Shown here: piece after piece, positions 27,539 to 36,612 of the stretch | Layout: the number at the start of each line of letters is the position of its first letter | Position numbering within the stretch: position 1 is the stretch's first letter | Origin: Alphaproteobacteria bacterium | GTDB taxonomy: Bacteria > Pseudomonadota > Alphaproteobacteria > Geminicoccales > Geminicoccaceae | Length of the DNA: 64,000 bases | Reading direction: 5' to 3' | Assembly (NCBI GenBank): GCA_026990035.1 | Contig: JALSIM010000009.1 | Span: 124,001 to 188,000 of the forward strand | Made by a program: the position numbers and the translations under genes | Notes under the pieces: model-generated | What the model was told of the DNA's origin: nothing | What the model saw: only the letters and a program-made list of their open reading frames with translations | Databases searched by the model: none

Positions 27539-30532
27539 TCAGCCGGCGGTGAGGGTCAGCTCGATCCGGCGGTTGAGGCGGCGGGCGGCCTCGTCGTGGC
27601 CGGCCGCCCGGGGCCGGGTGTCGGCGAAACCGGCGACCATCAGCCGGTCGCGGGGAAAGCCGAGCCCGATCAGGAATTCGGCGACCGCGCTGGCGCGGGC
27701 GGCGGACAGTTCCCAGTTCGAGCGGAAGCGTCCGCCGACCACCGGTAGGCTGTCGGTATGGCCGTCGATCCTGAGCACCCAGGGGAGATCCGCGGGCAGG
27801 GAATCGATCGCCCGCATCAGCCGCAGCGCCACCGCCGTCAGATCGGCGCGGCCGCCTTCGCGCAGCTCGGCACTTCCCGAGTCGAAGAGCAGCGAGCTCC
27901 GCAGCACGATCTTGTCGTCGCGCAGGAACTCGACGTCCTCCGGCCCCGGCAGATAGGCGCGGATGGCGCCGAGGGTGCGGATCCGACGTTCCTCGGCCTT
28001 CATCACCGCCTCGAACAGTTCGGCGTCCAGCGGCCGCAGGGTGGCGACGATCTGTTCGCGCACCTCGTCGTCGGGCAGCGGCAGTCCGGCCTGCTGCAGC
28101 CGCGCCCGCAGGGCTTCCCGCTGGCCGCGCACCCGGGCGAGTTCCTCGCCGAGTTGTCGCAGAACCCGGCGCAGGGATTCGATCTCCGCCTCCCGCTCTC
28201 CGAGGGTGCGGCGATAGGCCGCGAGACGCGCCGCCTGCGCTTCGAGGCGCGGCGCGGCGGTCCCTTCGAGTGCGGGTGCCGGCTCGACCGGCGCCGGCTC
28301 GACCGCCTTCAGGGCGACGAGTGCCCGCGCCCGGTCGAGCTCGCTCCGTGTCGCTTCGAGCTCGCGGCGGAGACGATCGCCCTCCGCGGTCCGCAGCTTC
28401 AGGCTCTCCTCGAGTTCGGCGATGCGGTCGTTGCGCACCTCGAGTTCGGCGGCGAGGGCGTCGCGCAGGGCCGTCATCCGGTCCAGCGCGGCTTCGGCTT
28501 CGGCGAGACGGGCACCGAGGGTGGTGATCTCCTCCTGCCGCTGGACCAGCCTCCGTTCCGTTTCGGCGCGTGTCGCCCGCTCCGTCTCCAGGGCGGCTTC
28601 CAGCTCGGCGATGCGGGCATCGCGGGCGGCGATTTCCGCCTTCGCCGCCTCCCGGGCCCGGGCGAGCTCGCCCAGCGCGGCTTCGGCTTCGGCGAGACGG
28701 GCGCCGAGGGCGGCGATCTCCTCCTGCCGCTGGGCCAGCCTCCGTTCCGTTTCGGCGCGCGTCGCCCGCTCCGTCTCCAGGGCGGTTTCCAGCTCGGCGA
28801 TGCGGGCATCGCGGGCGGCGATCTCGGCCCGGAGGCGGCTCCGCTCCTCGTCGAGCCCGGCCCTGGCCCGGTCGAGCCGTTCGAGCGTCGCCTCCAGCTC
28901 GGCGATGCGGCTGCGGGTCGCCAGCAGTTCACCGTTCAGCCGCCGGCGTTCACCTTCGTCCTCGGCGATCCGCCGCCGCTGCTCGGCGAGCAGGCCGGCC
29001 TGGGTCTCGACCGTCCGGCGCGCCTCCGCCAGCCGCTTTTCGAGGCTCGCCAGCTCCGCCCGCGTCGCGTCCCGTTCGGCGACGAGTTCGCCGATCCGCG
29101 CCTCGGCGCGGGCCAGGGCTTCGCGGGTGTCGGCGAGCTGCCGTTCCACTTCCGCGAGCCGTCGGCGGGCGGTCTCCGCCTCCTCCTCGAGGGCGCGCAG
29201 CCGATCGGCGGTCGCCTGCTCGCCGCCGAGCGCCGCCTCGAGGGAGGCGATCCGGCGCCCCAGCCCTTCCCGTTCGTCCTCCAGCTCGGCCAGCCGGGCC
29301 TGCAGCCGGTCGGCCCGCTCGCGGGCGGCGGCTTCCGCCGCGACGAGCGCTTCCAGCCGGGCCCGGGACTCCCCGAGCGCCCGTTCGAGCTCGCGGCTCT
29401 CGCCGAGCGCGGCATCGCGCTGGTCTTCGAGCTCGCGGATCCGGCTCCGCATCCGCTCGACCTTCCGTTCGGCATCGGCGAGGGCCCGCTGCAGTTCGAT
29501 CTGCAGCCGCCGGGCCCGCTCGAGCTCGGCCGAAGTCGTCCGCTGCTCCTGCTCGAGCCCCTGGAGACGTTCGAGGCGGGTCGTCTGTTCGGCCAGGCGA
29601 GTTTCCAGATCGCGGATCTCGGCGGCGCGTTCCCGATCCCGGCGCTGCAGCGCGAGCAGACCCGATTCGAGATCCCGGATCCGGGCGTTGGCGATCTCGA
29701 GCTCCCGTCGGGCGCGGCGGAGATCCCGTTCGCGGGCGGAAAGGCGGGCGCGCAGCCGCTCGCCCTCGCGTTCGAGGGTGGTGCGGGCCTTTCGGCCGTC
29801 GGCGAGGGCCCGTTCGAGCCGTTTCCGGGCCGCTTCGGTCTCCGCCAGCGCCCGCGCCACCTCCTCACGCTCCTCCCCGAGGGCGGAAAGGCGGGCGCGC
29901 AGGCCTTCGACTTCGGCGCGCGCCCGGCGGAGTTCGGCTTCGAGGGCGGCGCCCCGCTCCCGGCTCCTCGCCAGCCCCTCCGAAAGCGCGGCGATCTCGG
30001 CTTCCGCGGCGGCCAGTTTCTCGGTGACGGCGGCGAGCTCCTCCTCGAGGCGGTCCCGTTCCGCGGCGAGTTGGGCGCCCGCCGCCTCGAGGGCATCGCG
30101 TTCGGCCCGCAGCGCCCCGCTCTCCCGGGTCAGGGCGGCGAGCCGCGCGTCGAGGTCCCGGCGATCCGCCCGCAGCGTGGCGATCCGTTTCTCGAGTTCG
30201 GCGATCCGCTCTTCCGCCGCCTCCCGAGCCGCCCGCTCGGCGGCCAGCCGCTCCGGGAGCGGGCGCAGGGTGGCGAGCTCCGAGGCCGCCGCCCGGACCC
30301 GGTCGAGGAGGCTCTGCGGATCGGTCTTTCCGGCCGGCCCTCCGAGGATGCCGAGCGCTTCGCCCACCGCCGCCTCGGTGCGGGTCAGCCGATCGTAGCC
30401 GTACCAGCCTCCGCCCGCCGCCAGGAGCAGGAAAAGCACCCACAGCAGCCGGTTGCGGCGGCTGCGGCGCTCGTAGGCGAGAAGGTGCTCTCGGAGCCGT
30501 TCGCGGGAGTCCTCCATGACCGCGTTCCCCAT
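27539..30532 (-). CDS. Giant coiled-coil protein with C-terminal OmpA/MotB-like peptidoglycan-binding domain
   Basis: A 997-residue single-pass membrane protein. A short cytoplasmic tail precedes a helix at about residues 27-46 (LLWVLFLLLAAGGGWYGY). About 750 residues of nearly uninterrupted coiled coil follow (heptads rich in Arg, Glu, Ala, Leu), and the last ~130 residues are an OmpA/MotB domain (LLFDSGSAELREGGRADL, RIDGHTDSLPVVGGRF, SNWELSAARASAVAEFL, RLNRRIELTL). ATG at 30517 is an alternative start. It is the third gene after a MotA-like and a MotB-like gene, so it probably belongs to that stator-like complex, with the coil spanning the periplasm towards the cell wall. A 149-base internal repeat lies at 28484-28821. 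Confidence 0.85.
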   Translation of the reverse strand: MGNAVMEDSRERLREHLLAYERRSRRNRLLWVLFLLLAAGGGWYGYDRLTRTEAAVGEALGILGGPAGKTDPQSLLDRVRAAASELATLRPLPERLAAERAAREAAEERIAELEKRIATLRADRRDLDARLAALTRESGALRAERDALEAAGAQLAAERDRLEEELAAVTEKLAAAEAEIAALSEGLARSRERGAALEAELRRARAEVEGLRARLSALGEEREEVARALAETEAARKRLERALADGRKARTTLEREGERLRARLSARERDLRRARRELEIANARIRDLESGLLALQRRDRERAAEIRDLETRLAEQTTRLERLQGLEQEQRTTSAELERARRLQIELQRALADAERKVERMRSRIRELEDQRDAALGESRELERALGESRARLEALVAAEAAARERADRLQARLAELEDEREGLGRRIASLEAALGGEQATADRLRALEEEAETARRRLAEVERQLADTREALARAEARIGELVAERDATRAELASLEKRLAEARRTVETQAGLLAEQRRRIAEDEGERRRLNGELLATRSRIAELEATLERLDRARAGLDEERSRLRAEIAARDARIAELETALETERATRAETERRLAQRQEEIAALGARLAEAEAALGELARAREAAKAEIAARDARIAELEAALETERATRAETERRLVQRQEEITTLGARLAEAEAALDRMTALRDALAAELEVRNDRIAELEESLKLRTAEGDRLRRELEATRSELDRARALVALKAVEPAPVEPAPALEGTAAPRLEAQAARLAAYRRTLGEREAEIESLRRVLRQLGEELARVRGQREALRARLQQAGLPLPDDEVREQIVATLRPLDAELFEAVMKAEERRIRTLGAIRAYLPGPEDVEFLRDDKIVLRSSLLFDSGSAELREGGRADLTAVALRLMRAIDSLPADLPWVLRIDGHTDSLPVVGGRFRSNWELSAARASAVAEFLIGLGFPRDRLMVAGFADTRPRAAGHDEAARRLNRRIELTLTAG
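28484..28821. repeat. Internal DNA repeat within the coiled-coil gene (period 189 bases)
   Basis: Two near-identical copies of about 149 bases, 28484-28632 and 28673-28821, offset by 189 bases, which is 63 codons or nine heptads. They encode the same coiled-coil segment (IAELE.ALETERATRAETE..., QRQEEI..LGARLAEAEAAL). The whole-heptad period keeps the coil in register. Confidence 0.85.
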
Positions 30533-30691
30533 CCCGTGGTCCGGGGGCGTCGAACGGCCGGCGGAAGCCGGCGGCGGCTCGCCGGAGCGAGTTTTCCACC
30601 GCCCGGTCGCTCCCTTCGCGTCCTCCGCCCCGAATGTCCGCGGCGACTGTGGCGGTTCGCCGGCGGGAAGGCAATCTCCGCGTCTTCCCGC

Positions 30692-31846
30692 TCAGCGGGT
30701 GGTCAGCTTGATTTCGATCCGACGGTTACGTCGGTACGCCTCCTCGCTGTCACCCGGATCGAGCGGCTGGAACTCGGCGAAGCCGCGGGCGGCGACCCGC
30801 TCCGGCGGGATCCCGCGCGAGATGAGGAAATTGGCGACGGCGATGGCCCGGGCGGTCGACAGCTCCCAGTTGGAGGGAAAGCGTGCGGTGTGAATGGGGC
30901 GTTTGTCGGTGTGGCCGTCGATCTGCAGCACCCAGGGCAGATCCTCCGGGATCTCGGCCATGATCTCCTCGAAGGCGTCGGCGAACTTGGCGAGCTCGCG
31001 CCGGCCGCCGGGTCCGATTTCCGCCTCGCCGGAAGCGAACAGCACTTCCGACTGGAAGACGAAGCGGTCGCCGACGATACGGATCCCGGGCCGGTCGCCG
31101 AGCACCTGGCGCAGCCGGCCGAAGAAGTCCGAGCGGTAGCGGGACAGCTCCTCCACCTTGCTCGCCAGCGCCAGATTGAGGCGCGCGCCCAGCTCGGCGA
31201 TCCGCGCCCCCTGACGCGCGATCTCCGCCTGCCTGGCGTCGAGCAGCTCGCCGAGGCCGAGGAGCTGCTCGGAAAGAGCGGCGATCTGTGCGCGCAGGCT
31301 GCGTACCCGGGCTTCGGCCCGTTCGGCGGTTAGGGTCGCCCGCTCGCGCTCGCCGCGGAGCTCCTCCAGCATGGCGCCGAGCCGCGCGATCTCTTCCTCG
31401 CGCACCCCCAGCCGTTCCTCCAGCCGTTCCTTCTCGCCGGTCAGATCCCGCAGGCTCTGGGTCAGCACCTGCTGTTCGCCCCGCAGGCGCAGGAGCTGGC
31501 GGTCGAGCAGATCGCGATCGGCTTCGCTCTCGGAAAGGCGCGCCTCGACGTCCTCCTTTTCCGCCCGCAGCGCCTGCAGATCGGCGGTCACCCGGCCGAG
31601 GTCGAGGCGCAGCTCGCTGCTCGTCTCCCGCTCCAGATCGAGCTGTTCCTGGAGATCCCGGATCCGGTTCTCGAGACGTTCGACGGTGACGTTGCGGCCC
31701 TGGAGGAGCTGGCCCAGGAAGAACTGGGCGAGGACGAAGACCACCAGCAGGAACATGATCACCAGCAGCAGCGTCGACAGGGCGTCGACGAAGCCCGGCC
31801 AGATGTCGACCCGGTCGCGCGACGTCCGGCTGCGGCCGATGGCCAT
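30692..31846 (-). CDS. MotB/ZorB-like OmpA-family protein
   Basis: A 384-residue MotB-like protein. The single N-terminal membrane helix contains the proton-channel-type Asp (DIWPGFVDALSTLLLVIMFL). A coiled coil of about 180 residues follows, then a C-terminal OmpA peptidoglycan-binding domain (VLFASGEAEIGPGGRRELAK, LQIDGHTDKRPI, FPSNWELSTARAIAVANFL, RRNRRIEIKL). It starts one base after the stop of the MotA-like gene, and the two should form a proton-driven stator-type unit. It differs from flagellar MotB by its long coil, and no flagellar genes are nearby. Zorya ZorB is similar in layout, but zorC/zorD/zorE are absent. Confidence 0.88.
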   Translation of the reverse strand: MAIGRSRTSRDRVDIWPGFVDALSTLLLVIMFLLVVFVLAQFFLGQLLQGRNVTVERLENRIRDLQEQLDLERETSSELRLDLGRVTADLQALRAEKEDVEARLSESEADRDLLDRQLLRLRGEQQVLTQSLRDLTGEKERLEERLGVREEEIARLGAMLEELRGERERATLTAERAEARVRSLRAQIAALSEQLLGLGELLDARQAEIARQGARIAELGARLNLALASKVEELSRYRSDFFGRLRQVLGDRPGIRIVGDRFVFQSEVLFASGEAEIGPGGRRELAKFADAFEEIMAEIPEDLPWVLQIDGHTDKRPIHTARFPSNWELSTARAIAVANFLISRGIPPERVAARGFAEFQPLDPGDSEEAYRRNRRIEIKLTTR

Positions 31847-31847
31847 G

Positions 31848-33014
31848 CTATTCGCCCGCGATCTGCGGCTCGCCGGCGGCGATGGCGATGGTTCGCGCCA
31901 CCACCCGGATTTCGTTGGCGAGTTCGCGGGTGACCTCGTCGCGGCTGCGGGCCACCTCTTCGAGGAGACGCGCGAGCTGCCGGTCGATGCTGCGGAGATG
32001 ACCGAGGGTCGCCTCGTCGAGGGCCGAAGAGCCGTCGCCCCCGCCCAGCTTCTGGGCGGTCACCCGCTGCGCCTCGGCGATCCGCGCCAGCACCTCCTGG
32101 TCGCGCTGGAGCCGGTCGTTGAGGGCGCCGATGCCGTGACTGAGGGCGGCCACCTGCTGATGGAACACGGCCCGCGCCTTCTCCCCCTCCTGGAGCACCC
32201 GCTCGATGCGCGACAGCCCTTCCGCGGTCTGCTGGAGAAGGGCCTCGACGTAGGCCGGCATCGGCTTTCCGGGTACCGGCAGGGGCGCCGCGGTCACCGC
32301 CGCGGGCGGCGCCTCCCGGGTGCTGTGGCGGGCGAGACCGGAGAGCCACTCCTCGACATCGTTGTAGAAGGAGTTCTGGGCCCGGGTCGCCTGGAGATCG
32401 ATGAAGCCCAGCACCAGCGAGCCGGCGAGGCCGAACAGCGAGGAGCTGAAGGCGGTGCCCATCCCCGACAGCGGCGCCGAGAGCCCGGCCTTGAGATCGT
32501 CGAAGACGGCGAGCAAATCGCCGGTGCCGAGCTGCAACTCGGCGATCACCAGGGCGACCGCGTTGATGGTCTCGAGAAGGCCCCAGAAGGTGCCGAGCAG
32601 ACCGAGGAAGATCAGCAGTCCGGTCTGGTAGCGGGTGATGTCGCGGCTTTCCTCGAGGCGGGCGCTGAGGCTGTCGAGCAGATAGCGCATCGACAGGGTC
32701 GACAAGACCTCGCCGCTGTGTTCGCGATCGCCCAGCACCGTGGCCACCGGGGCCAGCAGCCGCGGCGGCTCCCGCAGCGAGAAGCCCGGTGCCGCCGAAC
32801 GGAAGGCCTCGATCCAGCGGACTTCCGGACGCAGCATGATGATGCGCCGCACCGCGTAGGCGACGCCCAGCACCAGCACGCCGAGAATGAGCCCGTTGAG
32901 GGCCGGATTGTGCATGAAGGCGCGCCACAGGATATCGTACACCGCGGCGACGAGGATCAGCGTCGCCAGCAGGAACAGGGCCACGCGGTTGAGAAAGCGC
33001 TGGAGATTGGTCAT
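31848..33014 (-). CDS. MotA/TolQ/ExbB-type proton-channel protein
   Basis: A 388-residue inner-membrane protein with four predicted helices: residues about 12-32 and 42-60 near the N-terminus, then two in the conserved MotA/ExbB core (GLLIFLGLLGTFWGLLETI; LSGMGTAFSSSLFGLAGSLVLGFI). A cytoplasmic tail of about 170 residues with coiled-coil character ends the protein (RIERVLQEGEKARAVFHQQ, LARLLEEVARSRDEVTREL). It is first in an operon with a MotB-like protein and a giant coiled-coil OmpA-like protein. The complex probably couples ion flow to work on the envelope; the exact role is unknown. Confidence 0.88.
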   Translation of the reverse strand: MTNLQRFLNRVALFLLATLILVAAVYDILWRAFMHNPALNGLILGVLVLGVAYAVRRIIMLRPEVRWIEAFRSAAPGFSLREPPRLLAPVATVLGDREHSGEVLSTLSMRYLLDSLSARLEESRDITRYQTGLLIFLGLLGTFWGLLETINAVALVIAELQLGTGDLLAVFDDLKAGLSAPLSGMGTAFSSSLFGLAGSLVLGFIDLQATRAQNSFYNDVEEWLSGLARHSTREAPPAAVTAAPLPVPGKPMPAYVEALLQQTAEGLSRIERVLQEGEKARAVFHQQVAALSHGIGALNDRLQRDQEVLARIAEAQRVTAQKLGGGDGSSALDEATLGHLRSIDRQLARLLEEVARSRDEVTRELANEIRVVARTIAIAAGEPQIAGE

Positions 33015-33019
33015 AGGCC

Positions 33020-33033
33020 CTTCGGATCCGAAG
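33020..33033. promoter_or_regulatory. Perfect 14-base palindrome over the ribosome-binding site of the MotA-like gene
   Basis: CTTCGGATCCGAAG is a perfect palindrome; its proximal arm contains the GAAGG that would serve as the Shine-Dalgarno for the ATG at 33014. It could be an operator or an RNA hairpin hiding the ribosome-binding site, or chance. Confidence 0.3.
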
Positions 33034-33208
33034 CCTGGGAAGTCGCGGCGACTTTAACGCAACGCGTGCATCGTCGCACCGCAAAAAACCATCGCGTTCC
33101 TCGTGGTCGCGGATGTCGCGCCTTCAGGCTCTCCTCTTGCCTTGCCGCCGCGATCATCGCAATAAGCAGCGAGCGGGGGGCTCGAAAAAGGGCGAGGGAG
33201 CGGGCGTC

Positions 33209-33595
33209 ATGATCACCATCGATCCCGACAAGGTCTGTCACATCATCGTCAAGGCCAGAGCCTTCGACGCCAAGGAGGAAGTCGTCGAGGAGGATTACGC
33301 CTCCAATCCCGCCGACGAGGACATGCGGGAGGTGCTCCAGGACTATCCCGACGATCCCACCTACGACGAGCTTCGGGAATTCATCGCCGCCCTCAACGAG
33401 GACGAGCAGATCGAGCTGGTGGCCCTCACCTGGCTGGGCCGCGGCAGCTTCACCGCCGAGGAATGGGAGGAGGCCAAGGCGGAGGCGAGCCGGGCCCACA
33501 ACGACCGGACCGCCGAATATCTCCTCGGGATGCCGTTGCTGGCCGACTATCTGGCCGAAGGTCTGGCGGCCTTCGGGGTGAGCTGCGAGGAGTGA
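33209..33595 (+). CDS. DUF3775 domain-containing protein
   Basis: A 128-residue acidic cytoplasmic protein (ITIDPDKVCHIIVKARAFDA, DDPTYDELREFIAALNEDEQ, IELVALTWLGRG, AEYLLGMPLLADYLAEGL), matching my recollection of DUF3775, a family of unknown function common in alphaproteobacteria. ATG at 33209 is preceded by GGGAG; the open frame starting at 33113 is not needed. It stands alone between the divergent MotA-like operon and the TRAP genes. No catalytic motif is visible. Confidence 0.75.
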   Translation: MITIDPDKVCHIIVKARAFDAKEEVVEEDYASNPADEDMREVLQDYPDDPTYDELREFIAALNEDEQIELVALTWLGRGSFTAEEWEEAKAEASRAHNDRTAEYLLGMPLLADYLAEGLAAFGVSCEE

Positions 33596-33638
33596 GACCG
33601 GGGGGGCGGCTGCGGCTCCCGGGCCGACCGTCGAGGGC

Positions 33639-33667
33639 TTGACCGGATCCCGCGGCGATCCGAGACT
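33639..33667 (+). promoter_or_regulatory. Candidate promoter for the first TRAP operon
   Basis: TTGACC (33639-33644), a 17-base spacer and GAGACT (33662-33667), 36 bases before the dctP ATG. The -35 is good, the -10 weak. Confidence 0.4.
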
Positions 33668-33703
33668 GCGATCCGAACCACGACCCCGGACGGGAGGCCA
33701 ACC

Positions 33704-34738
33704 ATGTTCACGAGGCGGCAGGCCTTGAAGAGTGGCGGCGCGGCGGCGGTCGCCCTCGGTTTTCCCCGCGTGCTCCGCGCCCAGGAGACCATCGAGCTCA
33801 AGCTCAGCCATTTCCTGCCCACCGGCAACGGCATGCACTACGATTTCATGGAGCCCTGGGCACGGGATCTCGAGGCGCGCACCGACGGTCGGGTCAAGGT
33901 CACGATCTTCCCCGGCGGTACGCCCCTCGGCAACGTCGCCAAGCAGTACGACCAGGTGCGGGCCGGGGTGGTGGACATCGCCCACGGGCTGCACGGCATC
34001 CCTTCGGGCCGCTTCCCGCGGACCTCGGTGATCGATCTGCCGTTCATGACCGAAAGCGCCGATGCCGCGACCCGGGCGCTGTGGGCGCTGCACGACCGGT
34101 TCTTCGCGGTGGAATATCCCGGGGTCAAGGTTCTCGCCGTCCACGCCCACAACGGCGGTCTCGTCCACACCCGCGACCGCCAGGTGGTGGCGATGGAGGA
34201 TCTCAAGGGGCTGCGGATCCGCTTTCCCAGCGCCGCCACCAAGATGATGCTCGAATATCTCGGTGCGGTGCCGGTGGGGTTGCCGCCCTCGCAGATCTAC
34301 GAGAGCCTGCAGAAAGGGGTGATCGACGGGCTGGTGATGCCCTGGGATCCGATGTACAGTTTCAAGCTCGCCGAGCTCGTCGATTATCATCTCGATGCCC
34401 GGGCCTATACCGTCTCCTTCTATTTCGTGATGAACCAGCGGCGCTACGAGAGCCTGCCCGAGGAGGTGCGGGCGGCGATCGATTCCATTTCCGGCGACAA
34501 TCTCGTTCCCAGGTTCGGTGCCTGGTGGAACGCCTGGGACGATCTCGGCAAGAAGGCGGCCCTCGCCGACGGCGGGATCGTCACCCGGCTTTCGGGAGCG
34601 GAGCGGGATCGCTGGCGGGACACGCTGGGCCCGATGATCGACGCCTATCTCGCCGGGCTGGAGGAGCAGGGCGTCGAGGATCCGCGAGCGATCTACGAGG
34701 CGCTCCGCGCCGAGATCGACGCCCTCGAAAAGACCTAG
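33704..34738 (+). CDS. dctP: TRAP transporter substrate-binding protein (DctP family)
   Basis: Periplasmic solute receptor of a sodium-driven TRAP importer, 344 residues. The N-terminus TRRQALKSGGAAAVALGF looks like a twin-arginine signal peptide cleaved after LRAQ. The mature part has the DctP fold: KLSHFLPTGNGMHYDFMEPW, GRVKVTIFPGG, YDQVRAGVVDIAHG, EDLKGLRIRFP with the carboxylate-binding Arg, and GLPPSQIYESLQKGVIDG. Together with the next two genes it forms a complete system. Substrates of this family are usually organic acids; which one is not evident. Confidence 0.93.
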   Translation: MFTRRQALKSGGAAAVALGFPRVLRAQETIELKLSHFLPTGNGMHYDFMEPWARDLEARTDGRVKVTIFPGGTPLGNVAKQYDQVRAGVVDIAHGLHGIPSGRFPRTSVIDLPFMTESADAATRALWALHDRFFAVEYPGVKVLAVHAHNGGLVHTRDRQVVAMEDLKGLRIRFPSAATKMMLEYLGAVPVGLPPSQIYESLQKGVIDGLVMPWDPMYSFKLAELVDYHLDARAYTVSFYFVMNQRRYESLPEEVRAAIDSISGDNLVPRFGAWWNAWDDLGKKAALADGGIVTRLSGAERDRWRDTLGPMIDAYLAGLEEQGVEDPRAIYEALRAEIDALEKT

Positions 34739-34780
34739 GGCCGGGCGGGCGCCGTTTCCGGTTCCGGAGGGCGGGTGGTG

Positions 34781-35299
34781 ATGGCCGAGCGGCTGAGCGG
34801 TTGGGCGCGCGCCCTCGCCTGGGTGGCGGTGGCCTGCCTCGCCGGGGCGACCCTCGTCACCCTCGCCGACATCGGCCTGCGCGCCCTTTCCCGGACGGTG
34901 GGCCTCGTCACCGGCCGCCCGCCCGGTCTGGCCCTGATCGGCATCGTCGATCTCGTCCAGCTCGCGGTGATGGCCGCCGCCTATCTGGCGATTCCCTTCA
35001 CCTTCGCCGGTGAGGGCCACGTCACCGTCGACATGCTCCATCTGCGGCTGCCCTACCGGTTGCAGACCCTGCTGCGCGCTCTGGCGGCGCTGCTCTCCTG
35101 CCTGTTCATGGCGATGATCCTGCGCTACGGCATCGACCAGGCGCGGCTGGTGGCGGAATACGGCGACCGTTCGGCGACCCTCGGCATCCCCCTGGTCTGG
35201 TACTGGCTGCCGCTCCTCCTCGGTGCCGCCCTGTCGGTGCTGATCACCGCGATGCAGGGGACGAGCCTGCTGCTGCGCAGTTTCCAGCCACGGCGCTGA
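34781..35299 (+). CDS. dctQ: TRAP transporter small permease (DctQ family)
   Basis: Four-helix inner-membrane subunit of about 172 residues that joins the large permease. Helices are seen at LAWVAVACLAGATLVTLADI, LVQLAVMAAAYLAIPFTFAG (with the conserved GEGHVTVDML turn), LLRALAALLSCLFMAMILRYG and WYWLPLLLGAALSVLITAMQ. ATG at 34781 was chosen over GTG at 34775 or 34778 because of its spacing to GGAGG. It lies between dctP and dctM. Confidence 0.88.
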   Translation: MAERLSGWARALAWVAVACLAGATLVTLADIGLRALSRTVGLVTGRPPGLALIGIVDLVQLAVMAAAYLAIPFTFAGEGHVTVDMLHLRLPYRLQTLLRALAALLSCLFMAMILRYGIDQARLVAEYGDRSATLGIPLVWYWLPLLLGAALSVLITAMQGTSLLLRSFQPRR

Positions 35300-35307
35300 G
35301 GCGGGCG

Positions 35308-36612
35308 GTGGAAGGACCGGTTCTCGGCGTCGTCGGCTTTCTCGCCGCCATCCTGCTGATCTTCCTCCGCGTCCCGGTGGCGGTCGCCATGGGGCTGGTG
35401 GGGGCGGCCGGCTTCGGCATCACCAACGGCTTTTTCGCGGTCGGCTTCGTGATGAGCTCGGCCCCGTTCGAATCCGTGTTCCCCTACTCCCTCTCGGTGG
35501 TGCCGCTGTTCGTGGCGATGGGGGTGTTCGCCGCCCATGCCGGTCTTTCGGCGGCCCTGTTCAACGGCGTCAACGCCTTCGTCGGCGGCTGGCGGGGCGG
35601 CCTCGCGATCGCCAGCGTCGGCGCCTGTGCCGGTTTCGGGGCGATCTGCGGCAGCTCCCTCGCCACCGCCGCCACCATGTGCCGGGTCGCCTTCCCGGAG
35701 ATGCGGCGGCGGGGCTACGACGAAAGCCTGGCGGCCGCGGCCATCGCCGCCGGCGGCACCCTCGGGGTGCTGATCCCGCCCTCCATCCTGCTCGTCATCT
35801 ACGGGCTCCTGACCCAGCAGTCGATCGGCGCCCTGTTCGCCGCCGCCATCCTCCCGGGGCTGCTGGCGACCGCCCTCTACATGCTGGGGGTGCGCCTCGC
35901 CCTCTGGTTCCGCCCGGCGCTGGCGCCGCCCGGACGGGCGGCGGACTGGCCGACGCGGATCGCCACCCTGCGCGAGATCTGGCCGGTGGCGCTGCTGTTC
36001 GCCACCGTCATCGGCGGCATCTACGCGGGGCTGTTCTCGCCCACCGAAGCGGCGGCGGTGGGGGCGGCGGGAGCCCTGCTGCTGGCCCGGGCGCGGCGGC
36101 AGCTTTCGGCCCGGGTGCTCGGGGACTGCATCCTCGAGACCGCCCGCATCACCGGCATGATCTTTCTCATCCTGGTGGGAGCGGCGGTGTTCAACTATTT
36201 CATCGAGACCAGCGGCCTGCCGCAGGCGATGGTCGGCTGGATCGAGGCCAGCGGCCTCGGACCGCTGCCGGTGATGCTGCTCCTGCTGCTGTTCTACATC
36301 CTGCTCGGCTGCTTCATGGACAGCCTGAGCATGATTCTGCTCACCGTGCCGCTGGTGTTCCCGGTGGTCACGGCGATCGGCTACGATCCGGTGTGGTTCG
36401 GCATCGTCGTCGTCACCGTCGCCGAACTCGGCCTCATCACCCCGCCGGTGGGGATGAACCTGTTCGTGATCCAGGGCACCGTTCCCGGTCTGCGACTCGC
36501 GACCATCGTTCGCGGCCTGCCGCCCTTTCTCGCCGCCGACGTTCTGCGGCTCCTGCTGCTGGTCGCCTTTCCGGGAATCGCCCTCACCCTGCCGCGCCTC
36601 CTCGGCTTCTGA
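35308..36612 (+). CDS. dctM: TRAP transporter large permease (DctM family)
   Basis: Main sodium-coupled permease, 434 residues with about 12 helices. Family blocks: IFLRVPVAVAMGLVGAAGF, YSLSVVPLFVAMGVFAAHAG, FGAICGSSLATAATMCRVAFPEM, GGTLGVLIPPSILLVIYGLL, GLFSPTEAAAVGAAGALLL and ITPPVGMNLFVIQG. GTG start eight bases after dctQ. Completes the dctPQM operon. Confidence 0.93.
   Translation: MEGPVLGVVGFLAAILLIFLRVPVAVAMGLVGAAGFGITNGFFAVGFVMSSAPFESVFPYSLSVVPLFVAMGVFAAHAGLSAALFNGVNAFVGGWRGGLAIASVGACAGFGAICGSSLATAATMCRVAFPEMRRRGYDESLAAAAIAAGGTLGVLIPPSILLVIYGLLTQQSIGALFAAAILPGLLATALYMLGVRLALWFRPALAPPGRAADWPTRIATLREIWPVALLFATVIGGIYAGLFSPTEAAAVGAAGALLLARARRQLSARVLGDCILETARITGMIFLILVGAAVFNYFIETSGLPQAMVGWIEASGLGPLPVMLLLLLFYILLGCFMDSLSMILLTVPLVFPVVTAIGYDPVWFGIVVVTVAELGLITPPVGMNLFVIQGTVPGLRLATIVRGLPPFLAADVLRLLLLVAFPGIALTLPRLLGF

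Noticed and set aside
27539-33014. Zorya phage-defence system
   Set aside because: MotA- and MotB-like proteins resemble ZorA/ZorB, but neither zorC, zorD (helicase) nor zorE (nuclease) is adjacent; the third gene is a coiled-coil OmpA-like protein.
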